Of a stretch of 64,000 nucleotides of DNA, positions 18,580 to 32,900 are shown one piece after another. The stretch comes from Diprion similis. Its lineage: Eukaryota > Arthropoda > Insecta > Hymenoptera > Diprionidae. The notes under the pieces were generated by a model that worked only from the letters and a program-made list of their open reading frames with translations, searched no databases and had not been told where the DNA came from. The DNA lies in NCBI RefSeq assembly GCF_021155765.1, contig NC_060108.1:19741025-19805024 (forward strand), given 5' to 3'. Within the stretch, counting starts at the first letter, position 1. Each line of letters starts with the position of its first letter. Position numbers and translations under genes: made by a program.

Positions 18580-21500
18580 CCTTTTCGCGCTACTCAGGGT
18601 CCTCTTTGTTGAGATGCGGTTATACAAATCGCTTCCCGAATGAAGAGTTTTGACCCGAAAAAAAGTAAAGCCAACCCATTTAGATTTTGGGGGAAAATTT
18701 CGAGGAGTTTGAAAAGTGCTGCGATTAATTCTTTAAGGCACTATTCCGACGTAATTTTGCGAGAGGAATCGATTAAGCGCAGTCCCAAGACGCTGCGAGC
18801 ATCGCCTCAGAAGTTACAGGCGAAAAACTGCTTATTTTCGTCCTCATTTCTCTGCTGTTGGTCCGAAGCTCTTTTTCGTGTGTTTTTTGAGTTCCTGGGG
18901 GTCGATTTACTCCGGAAAGGGTCATACGAATCGATTCCAGAACGAAAAATTTTCGGCTCCGGAAATGAGGAAAAAACTAAGGCTAACCCCTTTGGATTTT
19001 TGGCCAAAATTTCGAAGAGTTTGAAAAGTGCTGCGATTAATTCTTTGAGGCACTATTCCGACGTAATTTTGCGAGAGGAATCGATTAAGCGCAGTCCCAA
19101 TACGCTGCGAGCAACGCCTCAGAAGTTACAGGCGAAAAACTGCTTATTTTCGTCCTCATTTCTCTGCTGTTGGTCCGAAGCTCTTTTTCATGTGTTTTTT
19201 GAGTTCCTGGGGGTCGATTTACTTCGGAAAGGGTCATACGAATCGATTCCAGAACGAAAAATTTTCGGCTCCGGAAATGAGGAAAAAACGAAGGCTAACC
19301 CCTTTGGATTTTTGGCCAAAATTTCGAAGAGTTTGGAAAGTGCTGCAATTAATTCTTTAAGGCACTATTCCGACGTAATTTTGCGAGAGGAATCGATTAA
19401 GCGCAGTCCCCATACGCTGCGAGCATCGCCTCAGAAGTTACAGGCGAAAAACTGCTTATTTTCGTCCTCATTTCTCTGCTGTTGGTCCGAAGCTCTTTTT
19501 CATGTGTTTTTTGAGTTCCTGGGGGTCGATTTACTCCGGAAAGGGTCATACGAATCGATTCCAGAACGACAAATTTTCGGCTCCGGAAATGAGGAAAAAA
19601 CGAAGGCTAACCCCTTTGGATTTTTGGCCAAAATTTCGAAGAGTTTGAAAAGTGCTGCGATTAATTCTTTAAGGCACTATTCCGACGTAATTTTGCAAGA
19701 GGAATCGATTAAGCGCAGTCCCAATACGCTGCGAGCAACGCCTCAGAAGTTACAGGCGAAAAACTGCTTATTTTCGTCCTCATTTCTCTGCTGTTGGTCC
19801 GAAGCTCTTTTTCATGTGTTTTTTGAGTTCCTGGGGGTCGATTTACTTCGGAAAGGGTCATACGAATCGATTCCAGAACGAAAAATTTTCGGCTCCGGAA
19901 ATGAGGAAAAAACGAAGGCTAACCCCTTTGGATTTTTGGCCAAAATTTCGAAGAGTTTGAAAAGTGCTGCGATTAATTCTTTAAGGCACTATTCCGACGT
20001 AATTTTGCGAGAGGAATCGATTAAGCGCAGTCCCAATACGCTGCGAGCAACGCCTCAGAAGTTACAGGCGAAAAACTGCTTATTTTCGTCCTCATTTCTC
20101 TGCTGTTGGTCCGAAGCTCTTTTTCATGTGTTTTTTGAGTTCCTGGGGGTCGATTTACTCCGGAAAGGGTCATACGAATCGATTCCAGAACGAAAAATTT
20201 TCGGCTCCGGAAATGAGGAAAAAACTAAGGCTAACCCCTTTGGATTTTTGGCCAAAATTTCGAAGAGTTTAAAAAGTGCTGCGATTAATTCTTTGAGGCA
20301 CTATTCCGACGTAATTTTGCGAGAGGAATCGATTAAGCGCAGTCCCAATACGCTGCGAGCAACGCCTCAGAAGTTACAGGCGAAAAACTGCTTATTTTCG
20401 TCCTCATTTCTCTGCTGTTGGTCCGAAGCTCTTTTTCATGTGTTTTTTGAGTTCCTGGGGGTCGATTTACTTCGGAAAGGGTCATACGAATCGATTCCAG
20501 AACGAAAAATTTTCGGCTCCGGAAATGAGGAAAAAACGAAGGCTAACCCCTTTGGATTTTTGGCCAAAATTTCGAAGAGTTTGGAAAGTGCTGCAATTAA
20601 TTCTTTAAGGCACTATTCCGACGTAATTTTGCGAGAGGAATCGATTAAGCGCAGTCCCAATACGCTGCGAGCATCGCCTCAGAAGTTACAGGCGAAAAAC
20701 TGCTTATTTTCGTCCTCATTTCTCTGCTGTTGGTCCGAAGCTCTTTTTCATGTGTTTTTTGAGTTCCTGGGGGTCGATTTACTCCGGAAAGGGTCATACG
20801 AATCGATTCCAGAACGACAAATTTTCGGCTCCGGAAATGAGGAAAAAACGAAGGCTAACCCCTTTGGATTTTTGGCCAAAATTTCGAAGAGTTTGAAAAG
20901 TGCTGCGATTAATTCTTTAAGGCACTATTCCGACGTAATTTTGCAAGAGGAATCGATTAAGCGCAGTCCCAATACGCTGCGAGCAACGCCTCAGAAGTTA
21001 CAGGCGAAAAACTGCTTATTTTCGTCCTCATTTCTCTGCTGTTGGTCCGAAGCTCTTTTTCATGTGTTTTTTGAGTTCCTGGGGGTCAATTTACTTCGGA
21101 AAGGGTCATACGAATCGATTCCAGAACGAAAAATTTTCGGCTCCGGAAATGAGGAAAAAACGAAGGCTAACCCCGTTGGATTTTTGGCCAAAATTTCGAA
21201 GAGTTTGAAAAGTGCTGCGATTAATTCTTTAAGGCACTATTCCGACGTAATTTTGCGAGAGGAATCGATTAAGCGCAGTCCCAATACGCTGCGAGCAACG
21301 CCTCAGAAGTTACAGGCGAAAAACTGCTTATTTTCGTCCTCATTTCTCTGCTGTTGGTCCGAAGCTCTTTTTCATGTGTTTTTTGAGTTCCTGGGGGTCG
21401 ATTTACTCCGGAAAGGGTCATACGAATCGATTCCAGAACGAAAAATTTTCGGCTCCGGAAATGAGGAAAAAACTAAGGCTAACCCCTTTGGATTTTTGGC

Positions 21501-24500
21501 CAAAATTTCGAAGAGTTTAAAAAGTGCTGCGATTAATTCTTTGAGGCACTATTCCGACGTAATTTTGCGAGAGGAATCGATTAAGCGCAGTCCCAATACG
21601 CTGCGAGCATCGCCTCAGAAGTTACAGGCGAAAAACTGCTTATTTTCGTCCTCATTTCTCTGCTGTTGGTCCGAAGCTCTTTTTCATGTGTTTTTTGAGT
21701 TCCTGGGGGTCGATTTACTCCGGAAAGGGTCATACGAATCGATTCCAGAACGACAAATTTTCGGCTCCGGAAATGAGGAAAAAACGAAGGCTAACCCCTT
21801 TGGATTTTTGGCCAAAATTTCGAAAAGTTTGAAAAGTGCTGCGATTAATTCTTTAAGGCACTATTCCGACGTAATTTTGCAAAAGGAATCGATTGAGCGC
21901 AGTCCCAATACGCTGCGAGCAACGCCTCAGAAGTTACAGGCGAAAAACTGCTTATTTTCGTCCTCATTTCTCTGCTGTTGGTCCGAAGCTCTTTTTCATG
22001 TGTTTTTTGAGTTCCTGGGGGTCGATTTACTTCGGAAAGGGTCATACGAATCGATTCCAGAACGAAAAATTTTCGGCTCCGGAAATGAGGAAAAAACGAA
22101 GGCTAACCCCTTTGGATTTTTGGCCAAAATTTCGAAGAGTTTGAAAAGTGCTGCGATTAATTCTTTAAGGCACTATTCCGACGTAATTTTGCGAGAGGAA
22201 TCGATTAAGCGCAGTCCCAATACGCTGCGAGCAACGCCTCAGAAGTTACAGGCGAAAAACTGCTTATTTTCGTCCTCATTTCTCTGCTGTTGGTCCAAAG
22301 CTCTTTTTCATGTGTTTTTTGAGTTCCTGGGGGTCGATTTACTCCGGAAAGGGTCATACGAATCGATTCCAGAACGAAAAATTTTCGGCTCCGGAAATGA
22401 GGAAAAAACTAAGGCTAACCCCTTTGGATTTTTGGCCAAAATTTCGAAGAGTTTAAAAAGTGCTGCGATTAATTCTTTAAGGCACTATTCCGACGTAATT
22501 TTGCGAGAGGAATCGATTAAGCGCAGTCCCAATACGCTGCGAGCAACGCCTCAGAAGTTACAGGCGAAAAACTGCTTATTTTCGTCCTCATTTCTCTGCT
22601 GTTGGTCCGAAGCTCTTTTTCATGTGTTTTTTGAGTTCCTGGGGGTCGATTTACTTCGGAAAGGGTCATACGAATCGATTCCAGAACGAAAAATTTTCGG
22701 CTCCGGAAATGAGGAAAAAACGAAGGCTAACCCCTTTGGATTTTTGGCCAAAATTTCGAAGAGTTTGAAAAGTGCTGCGATTAATTCTTTAAGGCACTAT
22801 TCCGACGTAATTTTGCCAGAGGAATCGATTAAGCGCAGTCCCAATACGCTGCGAGCAACGCCTCAGAAGTTACAGGCGAAAAACTGCTTATTTTCGTTCT
22901 CATTTCTCTGCTGTTGGTCCGAAGCTCTTTTTCATGTGTTTTTTGAGTTCCTGGGGGTCGATTTACTCCGGAAAGGGTCATACGAATCGATTCCAGAACG
23001 AAAAATTTTCGGCTCCGGAAATGAGGAAAAAACTAAGGCTAACCCCTTTGGATTTTTGGCCAAAATTTCGAAGAGTTTGAAAAGTGCTGCGATTAATTCT
23101 TCAAGGCACTATTCCGACGTAATTTTGCGAGAGGAATCGATTAAGCGCAGTCCCAATACGCTGCGAGCAACGCCTCAGAAGTTACAGGCGAAAAACTGCT
23201 TATTTTCGTTCTCATTTCTCTGCTGTTGGTCCGAAGCTCTTTTTCATGTGTTTTTTGAGTTCCTGGGGGTCGATTTACTCCGGAAAGGGTCGTACGAATC
23301 GATTCCAGAACGAAAAATTTTCGGCTCCGGAAATGAGGAAAAAACTAAGGCTAACCCCTTTGGATTTTTGGCCAAAATTTCGAAGAGTTTGAAAAGTGCT
23401 GCGATTAATTCTTCAAGGCACTATTCCGACGTAATTTTGCGAGAGGAATCGATTAAGCGCAGTCCCAATACGCTGCGAGCAACGCCTCAGAAGTTACAGG
23501 CGAAAAACTGCTTATTTTCGTTCTCATTTCTCTGCTGTTGGTCCGAAGCTCTTTTTCATGTGTTTTTTGAGTTCCTGGGGGTCGATTTACTCCGGAAAGG
23601 GTCATACGAATCGATTCCAGAACGAAAAATTTTCGGCTCCGGAAATGAGGAAAAAACTAAGGCTAACCCCTTTGGATTTTTGGCCAAAATTTCGAAGAGT
23701 TTGAAAAGTGCTGCGATTAATTCTTCAAGGCACTATTCCGACGTAATTTTGCGAGAGGAATCGATTGAGCGCAGTCCCAATACGCTGCGAGCAACGCCTC
23801 AGAAGTTACAGGCGAAAAACTGCTTTTTTTCGTCCTCATTTCTCTGCTGTTGGTCCGAAGCTCTTTTTCATGTGTTTTTTGAGTTCGTGGGGGTCGATTT
23901 ACTCCGGAAAGGGTCATACGAATCGATTCCAGAACGAAAAATTTTCGGCTCCGGAAATGAGGAAAAAACTAAGGCTAACCCCTTTGGATTTTTGGCCAAA
24001 ATTTCGAAGAGTTTGAAAAGTGCTGCGATTAATTCTTCAAGGCACTATTCCGACGTAATTTTGCGAGAGGAATCGATTAAGCGCAGTCCCAATACGCTGC
24101 GAGCAACGCCTCAGAAGTTACAGGCGAAAAACTGCTTATTTTCGTTCTCATTTCTCTGCTGTTGGTCCGAAGCTCTTTTTCATGTGTTTTTTGAGTTCCT
24201 GGGGGTCGATTTACTCCGGAAAGGGTCGTACGAATCGATTCCAGAACGAAAAATTTTCGGCTCCGGAAATGAGGAAAAAACTAAGGCTAACCCCTTTGGA
24301 TTTTTGGCCAAAATTTCGAAGAGTTTGAAAAGTGCTGCGATTAATTCTTCAAGGCACTATTCCGACGTAATTTTGCGAGAGGAATCGATTAAGCGCAGTC
24401 CCAATACGCTGCGAGCAACGCCTCAGAAGTTACAGGCGAAAAACTGCTTATTTTCGTCCTCATTTCTCTGCTGTTGGTTCGAAGCTCTTTTTCATGTGTT

Positions 24501-25886
24501 TTTTGAGTTCCTGGGGGTCGATTTACTCCGAAAAGGGTCGTACGAATCGATTCCAGAACGAAAAATTTTCGGCTCCGGAAATGAGGAAAAAACTAAGGCT
24601 AACCCCTTTGGATTTTTGGCCAAAATTTCGAAGAGTTTGAAAAGTGCTGCGATTAATTCTTTAAGGCACTATTCCGACGTAATTTTGCGAGAGGAATCGA
24701 TTAAGCGCAGTCCCAATACGCTGCGAGCAACGCCTCAGAAGTTACAGGCGAAAAACTGCTTATTTTCGTTCTCATTTCTCTGCTGTTGGTCCGAAGCTCT
24801 TTTTTATGTGTTTTTTGAGTTCCTGGGGGTCGATTTACTCCGGAAAGGGTCATACGAATCGATTCCAGAACGAAAAATTTTCGGCTCCGGAAATGAGGAA
24901 AAAACTAAGGCTAACCCCTTTGGATTTTTGGCCAAAATTTCGAAGAGTTTGAAAAGTGCTGCGATTAATTCTTCAAGGCACTATTCCGACGTAATTTTGC
25001 GAGAGGAATCGATTAAGCGCAGTCCCAATACGCTGCGAGCAACGCCTCAGAAGTTACAGGCGAAAAACTGCTTTTTTTCGTCCTCATTTCTCTGCTGTTG
25101 GTCCGAAGCTCTTTTTCATGTGTTTTTTGAGTTCGTGGGGGTCGATTTACTCCGGAAAGGGTCATACGAATCGATTCCAGAACGAAAAATTTTCGGCTCC
25201 GGAAATGAGGAAAAAACTAAGGCTAACCCCTTTGGATTTTTGGCCAAAATTTCGAAGAGTTTGAAAAGTGCTGCGATTAATTCTTTAAGGCACTATTCCG
25301 ACGTAATTTTGCGAGAGGAATCGATTAAGCGCAGTCCCAATACGCTGCGAGCATCGCCTCAGAAGTTACAGGCGAAAAACTGCTTATTTTCGTCCTTATT
25401 TCTCTGCTGTTGGTCCGAAGCTCTTTTTCATGTGTTTTTTGAGTTCCTGGGGGTCGATTTACTCCGGAAAGGGTCATACGAATCGATTCCAGAACGGAAA
25501 ATTTTCGGCTCCGGAAATGAGGAAAAAACGAAGGCTAACCCCTTTGGATTTTTGGCCAAAATTTCGAAGAGTTTGAAAAGTGCTGCGATTAATTCTTTAA
25601 GGCACTATTCCGACGTAATTTTGCAAGAGGAATCGATTAAGCGCAGTCCCAATACGCTGCGAGCATCGCCTCAGAAGTTACAGGCGAAAAACTGCTTATT
25701 TTCGTCCTCATTTCTCTGCTGTTGGTCCGAAGCTCTTTTTCATGTGTTTTTTGAGTTCCTGGGGGTCGATTTACTCCGGAAAGGGTCATACGAATCGATT
25801 CCAGAACGAAAAATTTTCGGCTCCGGAAATGAGGAAAAAACTAAGGCTAACCCCTTTGGATTTTTGGCCAAAATTTCGAAGAGTTT

Positions 25887-26822
25887 AAAAAGTGCTGCGA
25901 TTAATTCTTTAAGGCACTATTCCGACGTAATTTTGGGAGAGGAATCGATTAAGCGCAGTCCCAATACGCTGCGAGCAACGCCTCAGAAGTTACAGGCGAA
26001 AAACTGCTTATTTTCGTCCTCATTTCTCTGCTGTTGGTCCGAAGCTCTTTTTCATGTGTTTTTTGAGTTCCTGGGGGTCGACTTACTTCGGAAAGGGTCA
26101 TACGAATCGATTCCAGAACGAAAAATTTTCGGCTCCGGAAATGAGGAAAAAACGAAGGCTAACCCCTTTGGATTTTTGGCCAAAATTTCGAAGAGTTTGA
26201 AAAGTGCTGCGATTAATTCTTTAAGGCACTATTCCGACGTAATTTTGCGAGAGGAATCGATTAAGCGCAGTCCCAATACGCTGCGAGCATCGCCTCAGAA
26301 GTTACAGGCGAAAAACTGCTTATTTTCGTCCTCATTTCTCTGCTGTTGGTCCGAAGCTCTTTTTCATGTGTTTTTTGAGTTCCTGGGGGTCGATTTACTC
26401 CGGAAAGGGTCATACGAATCGATTCCAGAACGACAAATTTTCGGCTCCGGAAATGAGGAAAAAACGAAGGCTAACCCCTTTGGATTTTTGGCCAAAATTT
26501 CGAAGAGTTTGAAAAGTGCTGCGATTAATTCTTTAAGGCACTATTCCGACGTAATTTTGCAAGAGGAATCGATTAAGCGCAGTCCCAATACGCTGCGAGC
26601 AACGCCTCAGAAGTTACAGGCGAAAAACTGCTTATTTTCGTCCTCATTTCTCTGCTGTTGGTCCGAAGCTCTTTTTCATGTGTTTTTTGAGTTCCTGGGG
26701 GTCGATTTACTCCGAAAAGGGTCATACGAATCGATTCCAGAACGAAAAATTTTCGGCTCCGGAAATGAGGAAAAAACTAAGGCTAACCCCTTTGGATTTT
26801 TGGCCAAAATTTCGAAGAGTTT
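25887..26822. repeat. Satellite block duplicated 3,120 bp downstream (left copy)
   Basis: Units 24-26 share rare variants with units 34-36 at 29007-29942, exactly 10 units away. Both unit 24 and unit 34 have GGGAGAGG in place of the usual GCGAGAGG (25935 and 29055) and GTCGACTT in place of GTCGATTT (near 26077 and 29197). Both are followed by a unit with ACGACAAA and then a unit with TTGCAAGAG. This indicates copying of a multi-unit block. Confidence 0.75.
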
Positions 26823-29006
26823 GAAAAGTGCTGCGATTAATTCTTTAAGGCACTATTCCGACGTAATTTTGCCAGAGGAATCGATTAAGCGCAGTCCCAA
26901 TACGCTGCGAGCAACGCCTCAGAAGTTACAGGCGAAAAACTGCTTATTTTCGTTCTCATTTCTCTGCTGTTGGTCCGAAGCTCTTTTTCATGTGTTTTTT
27001 GAGTTCCTGGGGGTCGATTTACTCCGGAAAGGGTCATACGAATCGATTCCAGAACGAAAAATTTTCGGCTCCGGAAATGAGGAAAAAACTAAGGCTAACC
27101 CCTTTGGATTTTTGGCCAAAATTTCGAAGAGTTTGAAAAGTGCTGCGATTAATTCTTCAAGGCACTATTCCGACGTAATTTTGCGAGAGGAATCGATTAA
27201 GCGCAGTCCCAATACGCTGCGAGCAACGCCTCAGAAGTTACAGGCGAAAAACTGCTTATTTTCGTTCTCATTTCTCTGCTGTTGGTCCGAAGCTCTTTTT
27301 CATGTGTTTTTTGAGTTCCTGGGGGTCGATTTACTCCGGAAAGGGTCATACGAATCGATTCCAGAACGAAAAATTTTCGGCTCCGGAAATGAGGAAAAAA
27401 CTAAGGCTAACCCCTTTGGATTTTTGGCCAAAATTTCGAAGAGTTTGAAAAGTGCTGCGATTAATTCTTCAAGGCACTATTCCGACGTAATTTTGCCAGA
27501 GGAATCGATTAAGCGCAGTCCCAATACGCTGCGAGCAACGCCTCAGAAGTTACAGGCGAAAAAACGCTTATTTTCGTTCTCATTTCTCTGCTGTTGGTCC
27601 GAAGCTCTTTTTCATGTGTTTTTTGAGTTCCTGGGGGTCGATTTACTCCGGAAAGGGTCATACGAATCGATTCCAGAACGAAAAATTTTCGGCTCCGGAA
27701 ATGAGGAAAAAACTAAGGCTAACCCCTTTGGATTTTTGGCCAAAATTTCGAAGAGTTTGAAAAGTGCTGCGATTAATTCTTCAAGGCACTATTCCGACGT
27801 AATTCTGCGAGAGGAATCGATTAAGCGCAGTCCCAATACGCTGCGAGCAACGCCTCAGAAGTTACAGGCGAAAAACTGCTTATTTTCGTTCTCATTTCTC
27901 TGCTGTTGGTCCGAAGCTCTTTTTCATGTGTTTTTTGAGTTCCTGGGGGTCGATTTACTCCGGAAAGGGTCGTACGAATCGATTCCAGAACGAAAAATTT
28001 TCGGCTCCGGAAATGCGGAAAAAACTAAGGCTAACCCCTTTGGATTTTTGGCCAAAATTTCGAAGAGTTTGAAAAGTGCTGCGATTAATTCTTCAAGGCA
28101 CTATTCCGACGTAATTTTGCGAGAGGAATCGATTAAGCGCAGTCCCAATACGCTGCGAGCAACGCCTCAGAAGTTACAGGCGAAAAACTGCTTATTTTCG
28201 TCCTCATTTCTCTGCTGTTGGTTCGAAGCTCTTTTTCATGTGTTTTTTGAGTTCCTGGGGGTCGATTTACTCCGGAAAGGGTCGTACGAATCGATTTCAG
28301 AACGAAAAATTTTCGGCTCCGGAAATGAGGAAAAAACTAAGGCTAACCCCTTTGGATTTTTGGCCAAAATTTCGAAGAGTTTGAAAAGTGCTGCAATTAA
28401 TTCTTTAAGGCACTATTCCGACGTAATTTTGCGAGAGGAATCGATTAAGCGCAGTCCCAATACGCTGCGAGCATCGCCTCAGAAGTTACAGGCGAAAAAC
28501 TGCTTATTTTCGTCCTCATTTCTCTGCTGTTGGTCCGAAGCTCTTTTTCATGTGTTTTTTGAGTTCCTGGGGGTCGATTTACTCCGGAAAGGGTCATACG
28601 AATCGATTCCAGAACGAAAAATTTTCGGCTCCGGAAATGAGGAAAAAACTAAGGCTAACCCCTTTGGATTTTTGGCCAAAATTTCGAAGAGTTTGAAAAG
28701 TGCTGCGAATAATTCTTTAAGGCACTATTCCGACGTAATTTTGCCAGAGGAATCGATTAAGCGCAGTCCCAATACGCTGCGAGCAACGCCTCAGAAGTTA
28801 CAGGCGAAAAACTGCTTATTTTCGTCCTCATTTCTCTGCTGTTGGTCCGAAGCTCTTTTTCATGTGTTTTTTGAGTTCCTGGGGGTCGATTTACTCCGGA
28901 AAGGGTCATACGAATCGATTCCAGAACGAAAAATTTTCGGCTCCGGAAATGAGGAAAAAACTAAGGCTAACCCCTTTGGATTTTTGGCCAAAATTTCGAA
29001 GAGTTT

Positions 29007-29942
29007 AAAAAGTGCTGCGATTAATTCTTTAAGGCACTATTCCGACGTAATTTTGGGAGAGGAATCGATTAAGCGCAGTCCCAATACGCTGCGAGCAACG
29101 CCTCAGAAGTTACAGGCGAAAAACTGCTTATTTTCGTCCTCATTTCTCTGCTGTTGGTCCGAAGCTCTTTTTCATGTGTTTTTTGAGTTCCTGGGGGTCG
29201 ACTTACTTCGGAAAGGGTCATACGAATCGATTCCAGAACGAAAAATTTTCGGCTCCGGAAATGAGGAAAAAACGAAGGCTAACCCCTTTGGATTTTTGGC
29301 CAAAATTTCGAAGAGTTTGAAAAGTGCTGCGATTAATTCTTTAAGGCACTATTCCGACGTAATTTTGCGAGAGGAATCGATTAAGCGCAGTCCCAATACG
29401 CTGCGAGCATCGCCTCAGAAGTTACAGGCGAAAAACTGCTTATTTTCGTCCTCATTTCTCTGCTGTTGGTCCGAAGCTCTTTTTCATGTGTTTTTTGAGT
29501 TCCTGGGGGTCGATTTACTCCGGAAAGGGTCATACGAATCGATTCCAGAACGACAAATTTTCGGCTCCGGAAATGAGGAAAAAACGAAGGCTAACCCCTT
29601 TGGATTTTTGGCCAAAATTTCGAAGAGTTTGAAAAGTGCTGCGATTAATTCTTTAAGGCACTATTCCGACGTAATTTTGCAAGAGGAATCGATTAAGCGC
29701 AGTCCCAATACGCTGCGAGCAACGCCTCAGAAGTTACAGGCGAAAAACTGCTTATTTTCGTCCTCATTTCTCTGCTGTTGGTCCGAAGCTCTTTTTCATG
29801 TGTTTTTTGAGTTCCTGGGGGTCGATTTACTCCGGAAAGGGTCATACGAATCGATTCCAGAACGACAAATTTTCGGCTCCGGAAATGAGGAAAAAACGAA
29901 GGCTAACCCCTTTGGATTTTTGGCCAGAATTTCGAAGAGTTT
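29007..29942. repeat. Satellite block duplicated from 3,120 bp upstream (right copy)
   Basis: Partner of the block at 25887-26822, with the same rare variants in the same order. The third unit differs at its end (ACGACAAA here, ACGAAAAA in the left copy), so the shared segment ends within it or has since mutated. Confidence 0.7.
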
Positions 29943-32900
29943 GAAAAGTGCTGCGATTAATTCTTTAAGGCACTATTCCGACGTAATTTTGCAAGAGGAA
30001 TCGATTAAGCGCAGTCCCAATACGCTGCGAGCAACGCCTCAGAAGTTACAGGCGAAAAACTGCTTATTTTCGTCCTCATTTCTCTGCTGTTGGTCCGAAG
30101 CTCTTTTTCATGTGTTTTTTGAGTTCCTGGGGGTCGATTTACTCCGGAAAGGGTCATACGAATCGATTCCAGAACGGAAAATTTTCGGCTCCGGAAATGA
30201 GGAAAAAACGAAGGCTAACCCCTTTGGATTTTTGGCCAAAATTTCGAAGAGTTTGAAAAGTGCTGCGATTAATTCTTCAAGGCACTATTCCGACGTAATT
30301 TTGCGAGAGGAATCGATTAAGCGCAGTCCCAATACGCTGCGAGCAACGCCTCAGAAGTTACAGGCGAAAAACTGCTTATTTTCGTCCTCATTTCTCTGCT
30401 GTTGGTCCGAAGCTCTTTTTCATGTGTTTTTTGAGTTCCTGGGGGTCGATTTACTCCGGAAAGGGTCATACGAATCGATTCCAGAACGAAAAATTTTCGG
30501 CTCCGGAAATGAGGAAAAAACGAAGGCTAACCCCTTTGGATTTTTGGCCAAAATTTCGAAGAGTTTGAAAAGTGCTGCGATTAATTCTTTAAGGCACTAT
30601 TCCGACGTAATTTTGCGAGAGGAATCGATTAAGCGCAGTCCCAATACGCTGCGAGCATCGCCTCAGAAGTTACAGGCGAAAAACTGCTTATTTTCGTCCT
30701 CATTTCTCTGCTGTTGGTCCGAAGCTCTTTTTCATGTGTTTTTTGAGTTCCTGGGGGTCGATTTACTCCGGAAAGGGTCATACGAATCGATTCCAGAACG
30801 ACAAATTTTCGGCTCCGGAAATGAGGAAAAAACGAAGGCTAACCCCTTTGGATTTTTGGCCAGAATTTCGAAGAGTTTGAAAAGTGCTGCGATTAATTCT
30901 TTAAGGCACTATTCCGACGTAATTTTGCAAGAGGAATCGATTAAGCGCAGTCCCAATACGCTGCGAGCAACGCCTCAGAAGTTACAGGCGAAAAACTGCT
31001 TTATTTCGTCCTCATTTCTCTGCTGTTGGTCCGAAGCTCTTTTTCATGTGTTTTTTGAGTTCCTGGGGGTCGATTTACTCCGGAAAGGGTCATACGAATC
31101 GATTCCAGAACGACAAATTTTCGGCTCCGGAAATGAGGAAAAAACGAAGGCTAACCCCTTTGGATTTTTGGCCAAAATTTCGAAGAGTTTGAAAAGTGCT
31201 GCGATTAATTCTTTAAGGCACCATTCCGACGTAATTTTGCAAGAGGAATCGATTAAGCGCAGTCCCAATACGCTGCGAGCAACGCCTCAGAAGTTACAGG
31301 CGAAAAACTGCTTATTTTCGTCCTCATTTCTCTGCTGTTGGTCCGAAGCTCTTTTTCATGTGTTTTTTGAGTTCCTGGGGGTCGATTTACTCCGGAAAGG
31401 GTCATACGAATCGATTCCAGAACGAAAAATTTTCGGCTCCGGAAATGAGGAAAAAACTAAGGCTAACCCCTTTGGATTTTTGGCCAAAATTTCGAAGAGT
31501 TTGAAAAGTGCTGCGATTAATTCTTTAAGGCACTATTCCGACCTCATTTTGCGAGAGGAATCGATTAAGCGCAGTCCCAATACGCTGCGAGCAACGCCTC
31601 AGAAGTTACAGGCGAAAAACTGCTTATTTTCGTCCTCATTTCTCTGCTGTTGGTCCGAAGCTCTTTTTCATGTGTTTTTTGAGTTCCTGGGGGTCGATTT
31701 ACTGCGGAAAGGGTCATACGAATCGATTCCAGAACGAAAAATTTTCGGCTCCGGAAATGAGGAAAAAACGAAGGCTAACCCCTTTGGATTTTTGGCCAAA
31801 ATTTCGAAGAGTTTGGAAAGTGCTGCAATTAATTCTTTAAGGCACTATTCCGACGTAATTTTGCGAGAGGAATCGATTAAGCGCAGTCCCAATACGCTGC
31901 GAGCATCGCCTCAGAAGTTACAGGCGAAAAACTGCTTATTTTCGTCCTCATTTCTCTGCTGTTGGTCCGAAGCTCTTTTTCATGTGTTTTTTGAGTTCCT
32001 GGGGGTCGATTTACTCCGGAAAGGGTCATACGAATCGATTCCAGAACGAAAAATTTTCGGCTCCGGAAATGAGGAAAAAACTAAGGCTAACCCCTTTGGA
32101 TTTTTGGCCAAAATTTCGAAGAGTTTGAAAAGTGCTGCGATTAATTCTTTAAGGCACTATTCCGACGTAATTTTGCGAGAGGAATCGATTAAGCGCAGTC
32201 CCAATACGCTGCGAGCATCGCCTCAGAAGTTACAGGCGAAAAACTGCTTATTTTCGTCCTCATTTCTCTGCTGTTGGTCCGAAGCTCTTTTTCATGTGTT
32301 TTTTGAGTTCCTGGGGGTCGATTTACTCCGGAAAGGGTCATACGAATCGATTCCAGAACGGAAAATTTTCGGCTCCGGAAATGAGGAAAAAACGAAGGCT
32401 AACCCCTTTGGATTTTTGGCCAAAATTTCGAAGAGTTTGGAAAGTGCTGCAATTAATTCTTTAAGGCACTATTCCGACGTAATTTTGCGAGAGGAATCGA
32501 TTAAGCGCAGTCCCAATACGCTGCGAGCATCGCCTCAGAAGTTACAGGCGAAAAACTGCTTATTTTCGTCCTCATTTCTCTGCTGTTGGTCCGAAGCTCT
32601 TTTTCATGTGTTTTTTGAGTTCCTGGGGGTCGATTTACTCCGGAAAGGGTCATACGAATCGATTCCAGAACGACAAATTTTCGGCTCCGGAAATGAGGAA
32701 AAAACGAAGGCTAACCCCTTTGGATTTTTGGCCAAAATTTCGAAGAGTTTGAAAAGTGCTGCGATTAATTCTTTAAGGCACTATTCCGACGTAATTTTGC
32801 GAGAGGAATCGATTAAGCGCAGTCCCAATACGCTGCGAGCATCGCCTCAGAAGTTACAGGCGAAAAACTGCTTATTTTCGTCCTCATTTCTCTGCTGTTG

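Noticed and set aside
18807-31268. Shorter frames on both strands within the array (for example 21845-22045 minus, 23765-24016 plus)
   Set aside because: They are other frames of the same satellite that open only where one unit lost a stop by a single substitution.
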